DNA from: GWC2-45-44 sp041661665
GTDB lineage: Bacteria > Planctomycetota > Phycisphaerae > Sedimentisphaerales > UBA12454
Assembly: GCA_041661665.1 (NCBI GenBank)
Contig: JBAZTW010000007.1
Location: 1 to 64,000, forward strand
Length of the DNA stretch: 64,000 nucleotides
Direction of reading: 5' to 3'
A program made the translations under genes and the position numbers. Below, piece after piece: positions 60,282 to 64,000 of the stretch. How positions within the stretch are numbered: position 1 is the stretch's first letter; every line of letters starts with the position of its first letter. A model generated the notes under the pieces. The model saw only the letters and a list, made by a program, of their open reading frames with translations, had not been told where the DNA came from and did not search any database.

Positions 60282-60995
60282 TCATCGGGCCTGTTCTATA
60301 TTCTGTTTGGCTTTATGTTCCATTATTTTTACGGAAGTTTCGACGAATTGCTTAGCCATAATTATCTGGATTATCACAACCGCGATGGATACTGGTATTC
60401 CGATATAAGGAATGCACGAAACTATCGTGGTAATGTACTGGGCAAGGGCAAGGCCTTTGCTGGGCATTGGCCCTTCGATATTTCGTTCCTGACAATATAA
60501 GTTCATATCCTCCGCAAGTCCGACGATTGCGATATACATCCAGTAAATGTTAAAAAACGGAATAAAGCAAAAGCCGACCGCTTTGCCCGGCGATGTGCGG
60601 GCTTTGCCATCCTGTATCAGCTGCCAGAATCTATAAAGCAGAATGTAGTTAATTACCGTTCCTGCGATAATAGCCGGTATGCCTATAAATATAAATGCCA
60701 GAGGCAAACCTGCGCCCATGAGCCAGGCGAACCAAAGCCAGAGGTTTCGTAGCGATTCAGGCGGGAAGTTAATTTGATTGTCGGAATATGGTGTAATTGC
60801 GAAAGAGCTCGGCGGTATCGGAGCGATATCGGAAAACTTATCGGCAAGCTCCGTCACGCCCGCCTGCTTCCAGTCGCTCATCGGCGATTTCCAGACAAGA
60901 GTTTGCCTAACTATTGTGCCGTTGTGAATCAGCTCTGCAATAACGCTTTCTTCAACAGGACCTATCCGCTGACTGTTCCGAACATAATACCACAT
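60282..60995 (-). CDS. GYF_2 domain protein with DUF4328-like membrane domain
   Basis: A 237-residue protein. Residues 1-55 (MWYYVRNSQRIGPVEESVIAEL... and ...LVWKSPMSDWKQAGV) form a GYF_2 domain, common in planctomycetes. The rest has four hydrophobic segments with a DUF4328-like layout: LYRFWQLIQDG, GFCFIPFFNIYWMYIAIVGL and a last helix pair. The function is unknown. A soluble GYF_2 head suggests it binds proline-rich or other peptides at the membrane. A single gene with no obvious operon partner. Confidence 0.8.
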   Translation of the reverse strand: MWYYVRNSQRIGPVEESVIAELIHNGTIVRQTLVWKSPMSDWKQAGVTELADKFSDIAPIPPSSFAITPYSDNQINFPPESLRNLWLWFAWLMGAGLPLAFIFIGIPAIIAGTVINYILLYRFWQLIQDGKARTSPGKAVGFCFIPFFNIYWMYIAIVGLAEDMNLYCQERNIEGPMPSKGLALAQYITTIVSCIPYIGIPVSIAVVIIQIIMAKQFVETSVKIMEHKAKQNIEQAR

Positions 60996-61197
60996 ATATT
61001 TTTCCCTGATAAATTAGATTCGTAGTGTGGGTCTGCTGCTCTGCAAATAGTTTTTAGACCAACGCAGGGGCTGGACTCCGCAAATTTTCACTGTCTCTCA
61101 TTCTACTCGCTAATCTTCATTCTTCAATCTTCAATATTTTTTCTTTGTGCCTATGCCTGCCATGAGCTTATCGAATGGGTAAACGCAGGGTGTTTTA

Positions 61198-61569
61198 TTT
61201 AGCCCCCTGGCCTGCCAGGGGGTTCGTCATTCCAACCGCATTCAGAGCCCAAGCGATAGCGCAGGGAGAAACAGAGCCCAAGCGACAGCGCAGGGAGTTT
61301 CGTAGGGGCAGACCTATGTGTCTGCCCACTGTCATTCCTCGAAGACCCCTTTGGGGAGCGCAGGCGGGAATCCATTGTATTTAGCCCCCTGGCCAGCCAG
61401 GGGGTTCATAATTCCAATCGCATCAGAGCCACAAGCGTAAGCGCGTGGTCATAAAAATAGCGTAGGGTGGGCTCACCTGTCCTGAGCTTGCCGAATGGGT
61501 AGCCCACGCAGTTATAAAAAAAATTGTAGGGGCAGACCTATGTGTCTGCCCACTGTCATTCCCGGGAAG
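61198..61569. repeat. Tandem pair of a composite repeat block
   Basis: Two blocks each contain, in order, a CCCCCTGGC/GCCAGGGGG hairpin (61202 and 61384), a TCCAA(C/T)CGCAT word with CAGAGCC words, and a GGGCAGAC/GTCTGCCC hairpin (61306-61327 and 61530-61551) ending CACTGTCATTCC. The second also holds a GTAGGGTGGGCTC unit (61462). The gap 60996-61197 has only CTTTGTG-like and AT-rich words. No gene was found in 60996-61569. Confidence 0.8.
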
Positions 61570-61737
61570 TCACTCCTTTGGAATTACAGCAGGGAACCAG
61601 TAATCATCATAATCCAGAACGTCCGGATTAAGGTCTTTTGTCAGCAGCGGCCCGGATGTATTAACAACCCTGCCTTTGCCGTCAGTTTCTATCGCAAAAA
61701 CATCTCCGGATTTCTTATGCTTGTATAGAGCTTTCAT
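61570..61737 (-). CDS. 55-codon ORF after the DNA methyltransferase
   Basis: An ATG at 61737 to a TGA at 61570 encodes MKALYKHKKSGDVFAIETD..., ending DYWFPAVIPKE. The sequence looks like a compact beta-rich domain (KSGDVFAIETDGKGRVV). It starts 21 bases after the methyltransferase stop on the same strand, so it is probably in the same transcript. No clear ribosome-binding site and no family are recognised. It could be an accessory factor of the adjacent defence-like genes or an unrelated protein. Confidence 0.5.
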   Translation of the reverse strand: MKALYKHKKSGDVFAIETDGKGRVVNTSGPLLTKDLNPDVLDYDDYWFPAVIPKE

Positions 61738-61758
61738 AGGTTTTTGCCATCTCTTATT

Positions 61759-62793
61759 TTATTGACCAGCCATAGCGAGCAGAGGAAAGAGGGGTTGGTG
61801 ATGAATTTCATTTTGCAAAACACCTTTTTTACATTTTGTAATATTTTTACTTTCGTTTGGTATTTTAAACTCTTTTTTTAATTTAATTTTCTCGAAATCT
61901 ATTTTTTTTATAGGTTTTGGTACTTCAAAACATTGCTTTAAAGTTTCCCAGTCGTTATTCCTTATAGTAACTATTTCATTTAAATAAAAGCCCACCCAAA
62001 CATCATTTATTTTAAAATTTGGTTTAACCTCTTTTAGTTTTTCTTTAGATATTTCTACATACTTTTCATCAAGTTCAAATCCAATATATCTTCTACCTAG
62101 TCTCTTTGCAGAAATGGCTGTTGTCCCAGTTCCTGAAAAAGGATCTAATACAATATCATTTTCATCGGTAGTCATTAAAATTAACCTGTCCAATAGATGC
62201 AACGGCAATTGACAAGGGTGAAGGTCGCGTTTGTTATTATGCTTTATCCTATGTATATCTGTCCAAACATCTGAAACAAGCGGTCCAAAAGGATGCAAGT
62301 CTGCTTTTTTTCCACCATAATCTTTAAGTAAATAATCACATTTTCGGCATCGTTTGTGTGGATGTCTAATTTCATAAAACTTATTTTCTCCCTTATTTTT
62401 TGCATAAAAGAGAATTCCATATTGAGATGGCTGCAAACTTTTTCCCATAGGTGCTGTAGGTGCATCCCATGCAATCCAATGCTTGAAATCAGCCATCTTA
62501 TTTAAATAAAAAGTATAGTATGTCAACCATTTGGGAATATTATGCAAAAGTATTGATCCAGTTGGCTTTGTCACCCTGACCATTTCCGCAATCCACTGTT
62601 CACACCATTTCAAATAGTCTTGAAACTCTAAACTGTCCTTGTAGCCATTATATTTTTTCTTCAAATTAAATGGTGGATCGGCAAATGTTACATCAACGCT
62701 ATTGTCCGGAATATCCTGAAATAGCTTTAAACAGTCGCCTTGTATAATATTGTTCAAATAGTTTTTCATTATTAACTTATCGTTAAATTCCAT
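61759..62793 (-). CDS. Site-specific DNA methyltransferase (N6-adenine or N4-cytosine), linked to DUF262/DUF1524 gene
   Basis: A 344-residue beta-class methyltransferase. Motif IV is VTFADPPFNLKKK near residue 36. Motif I is IVLDPFSGTGTTAISAKRLG near residue 213, near the C-terminal side. Between them lies a possible zinc-binding stretch (HPHKRCRKCDYLL) and HPCQLPLHLLDRL. A ~90-residue C-terminal extension (Lys-rich, KNITKCKKGVLQN) follows. The ATG at 62793 overlaps the upstream DUF1524 gene by 22 bases; an alternative ATG at 62769 would not. The AT-rich base composition matches that gene, not the housekeeping genes, and indicates transfer. Confidence 0.9.
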   Translation of the reverse strand: MEFNDKLIMKNYLNNIIQGDCLKLFQDIPDNSVDVTFADPPFNLKKKYNGYKDSLEFQDYLKWCEQWIAEMVRVTKPTGSILLHNIPKWLTYYTFYLNKMADFKHWIAWDAPTAPMGKSLQPSQYGILFYAKNKGENKFYEIRHPHKRCRKCDYLLKDYGGKKADLHPFGPLVSDVWTDIHRIKHNNKRDLHPCQLPLHLLDRLILMTTDENDIVLDPFSGTGTTAISAKRLGRRYIGFELDEKYVEISKEKLKEVKPNFKINDVWVGFYLNEIVTIRNNDWETLKQCFEVPKPIKKIDFEKIKLKKEFKIPNESKNITKCKKGVLQNEIHHQPLFPLLAMAGQ

Positions 62794-64000
62794 ATTTTTA
62801 ATGCTTTTTCCGCAAAATCAGCCTGTCTTTTTTTTATTGTATCTGGCGACCATTCTTTACAACTTATTAAACTTTGTGTAATTTGTATGTCAGATTTTTT
62901 GTATTCATTTTTTTTGCTTTCAAAACTACCACTCTTCAAATCCGAATTTAGTTTGGTTTTTGATAATGTTAAATTACCAATTTTTTTATAGAATGATTTA
63001 TGATCGTCTTCATTGAATTTTGGCCAATCTTTGCTATCAATAACTGTTTGCGGTAATATATGTTCCAAATTTACATTGTCGAAATTTTTAACTACTGCTT
63101 TCTCTTCATTTTTGCTATAAATCTTTTCAAGTTCTATCAAATAATATTGAGCAAGAGTATTTTTTGTAACGGTAGCCATTGAAAAAGCTTCTTTAAATTG
63201 AATATCTGTAGGAATCAATTTTTTAGCAGACTCCAATAACCCCTTTGTATCGTTAATTTCACCAGCATTTATTTTTCTTGCTTGATTTGAGAATTCCCTT
63301 TCTAATGTACCACCTGGAATAGATCCAGTAATTAAATTTCTAACACTCCAAGATAAAATTAACTTAAAAGCTTTTTCAACTTCATTTTTATGAAACTGAT
63401 TTAATATTGCCAGCAAGAGAGGTCTATTTTGATGTAAGCCTAAATCGTTAAGTTTTTCGATATATTCTTTTGTTGTTTTTGAATACTCATCCCAAAAAAC
63501 ATGATTTTGATTTAGTAATGCTAAATATTTATTGGTTGAAGACTTCAGGTCGCTCAAAATTGTAACTGATAAATTTTGATTAGTAGTTTTGTTTTTAATT
63601 TCTAAAAACAAATCTTTTTCACGGGTTAAGCCATTACGAGATGACCAAAAATATCTTATATACTTTATTATTTCTTCCTCGTCTTGTGCAGCCTCTATAG
63701 CTCCAGACATCTCTGACCAGCAACTTTGTGCTTCCTTAATACGTCCACCTGCTTTGTTAAAAAGGTGATTTTTTATTAAATCTGCCTGAGACAAAGCCAA
63801 TCCTCTATCATTTAATGTTTCGAAAACAGTAAATGCATTTGATTCGTCAGGAACTTTTACAATTATTATTTTTACCTTATCTTTTATAAAGTCATTTAGA
63901 TTAAAAATAAAATCATGCTTGCCTCCATCAAGCCTAACCTTATCTTTTATAAATTTATATGCAACTATGTAAGCTTTATCTATTCTTTCATGTGACTCTT
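62772..64000 (-). CDS. DUF262/DUF1524 protein (GmrSD-like), 5' end beyond window
   Basis: The frame is open from the right edge, so about 409 residues are visible. ESNAFTVFETLNDRGLALSQ followed by ADLIKNHLF is the C-terminal part of a DUF262 domain (ParB/sulfiredoxin-like nucleotide-binding fold). Near the end, VNLEHILPQTV, IGNLTLSKTKLN and FESKKNEYKKS form the DUF1524 HNH-type nuclease (His in HILP, then Asn/Asn). Related DUF262-DUF1524 proteins include the type IV restriction enzyme GmrSD, BrxU and SspE. The methyltransferase overlap suggests a self-protecting restriction system. The TTG at 63800 is internal, not a true start. Confidence 0.88.
   Translation of the reverse strand, partial: ESHERIDKAYIVAYKFIKDKVRLDGGKHDFIFNLNDFIKDKVKIIIVKVPDESNAFTVFETLNDRGLALSQADLIKNHLFNKAGGRIKEAQSCWSEMSGAIEAAQDEEEIIKYIRYFWSSRNGLTREKDLFLEIKNKTTNQNLSVTILSDLKSSTNKYLALLNQNHVFWDEYSKTTKEYIEKLNDLGLHQNRPLLLAILNQFHKNEVEKAFKLILSWSVRNLITGSIPGGTLEREFSNQARKINAGEINDTKGLLESAKKLIPTDIQFKEAFSMATVTKNTLAQYYLIELEKIYSKNEEKAVVKNFDNVNLEHILPQTVIDSKDWPKFNEDDHKSFYKKIGNLTLSKTKLNSDLKSGSFESKKNEYKKSDIQITQSLISCKEWSPDTIKKRQADFAEKALKIWNLTIS

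Noticed and set aside
601..61569. Possible CRISPR array among the many repeats
   Set aside because: Repeats are imperfect, palindromic, dispersed, with irregular spacing and no identical repeat-spacer units. No cas gene is present.
63798..63800. TTG at 63800 as the start of the DUF1524 gene
   Set aside because: The frame is open to the window edge and encodes the conserved FETLNDRGLALSQ motif across that position.

Overview
The window looks like chromosomal DNA of a planctomycete, most likely class Phycisphaerae. This is inferred from gene content: a zinc-ribbon/DUF4190-like/pseudopilin-like protein of the type common in that group (41824-42588), an MFS-HEAT fusion, a pyrophosphate-type phosphofructokinase, a eukaryote-like UDP-sugar pyrophosphorylase, MlaEF-like transport genes, a sigma-70 factor with a long N-terminal extension, and many short 'word-like' intergenic repeats. 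No rRNA, tRNA, CRISPR array or transposase was seen. Most genes are housekeeping. Coding is dense on both strands, with a few long repeat-filled gaps.

Layout. 1-5.4 kb: partial MEMO/AmrB gene, purE, a 1-kb structured non-coding gap, an unusual sigma factor and rsmA, then a probable 6S RNA (minus strand, consensus promoter and terminator). 5.4-13.8 kb: tmRNA, GIY-YIG protein, SGNH hydrolase, two exported or membrane-anchored proteins, pdxB, gltX, a PfkB kinase, thpR and recA. 13.8-16.2 kb: repeats, then a type II restriction-modification pair bordered by a copy of the start of alaS. 16.2-20.6 kb: alaS, mlaE, mlaF. 20.8-26.5 kb: a membrane protein, then an overlapping fic / FAD-FeS oxidoreductase / AmrS radical SAM operon. 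26.6-28.9 kb: a COG1579 zinc-ribbon protein, an RNase H-PurN fusion and a membrane-anchored protein. 28.9-35.5 kb: UDP-sugar pyrophosphorylase and a leucine cluster (leuA-leuC-leuD-orf-leuB, transcribed leftwards). 35.8-46.9 kb: GspF-like protein, der, two small exported proteins, MFS-HEAT protein, zinc-ribbon pseudopilin-like protein, DUF1015 protein with a class V aminotransferase, a cupin and an HD hydrolase. 47-52.4 kb: Gfo/Idh/MocA protein, glyA, parS sites, parB and a DUF4143 ATPase. 52.5-61 kb: two genes behind ECF-like promoters, a cache-PAS histidine kinase beside a membrane-anchored PotD-like protein, an outer-membrane-like protein, PPi-PFK and a GYF_2 protein. 61-64 kb: tandem composite repeats, then an AT-rich leftward cluster of a DUF262/DUF1524 (GmrSD-like) gene running off the right edge, an overlapping DNA methyltransferase and a 55-codon ORF.

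The most interesting pattern is a set of 'gene-end echoes': short diverged copies of the end of a resident gene on the far side of an accessory segment. They occur for the alaS start beside the R-M pair, the 3' end of the MFS-HEAT gene beyond a 68-codon ORF, and a histidine kinase represented by two fragments flanking the potD-kinase pair. They suggest that small cassettes entered by homology-assisted insertion or partial duplication. Other points worth a second look are the RNase H-PurN fusion next to COG1579, the apparently leaderless, operator-dense fic promoter, the DUF262-methyltransferase-small ORF set, the sigma-factor extension, and several families of long hairpin repeats.
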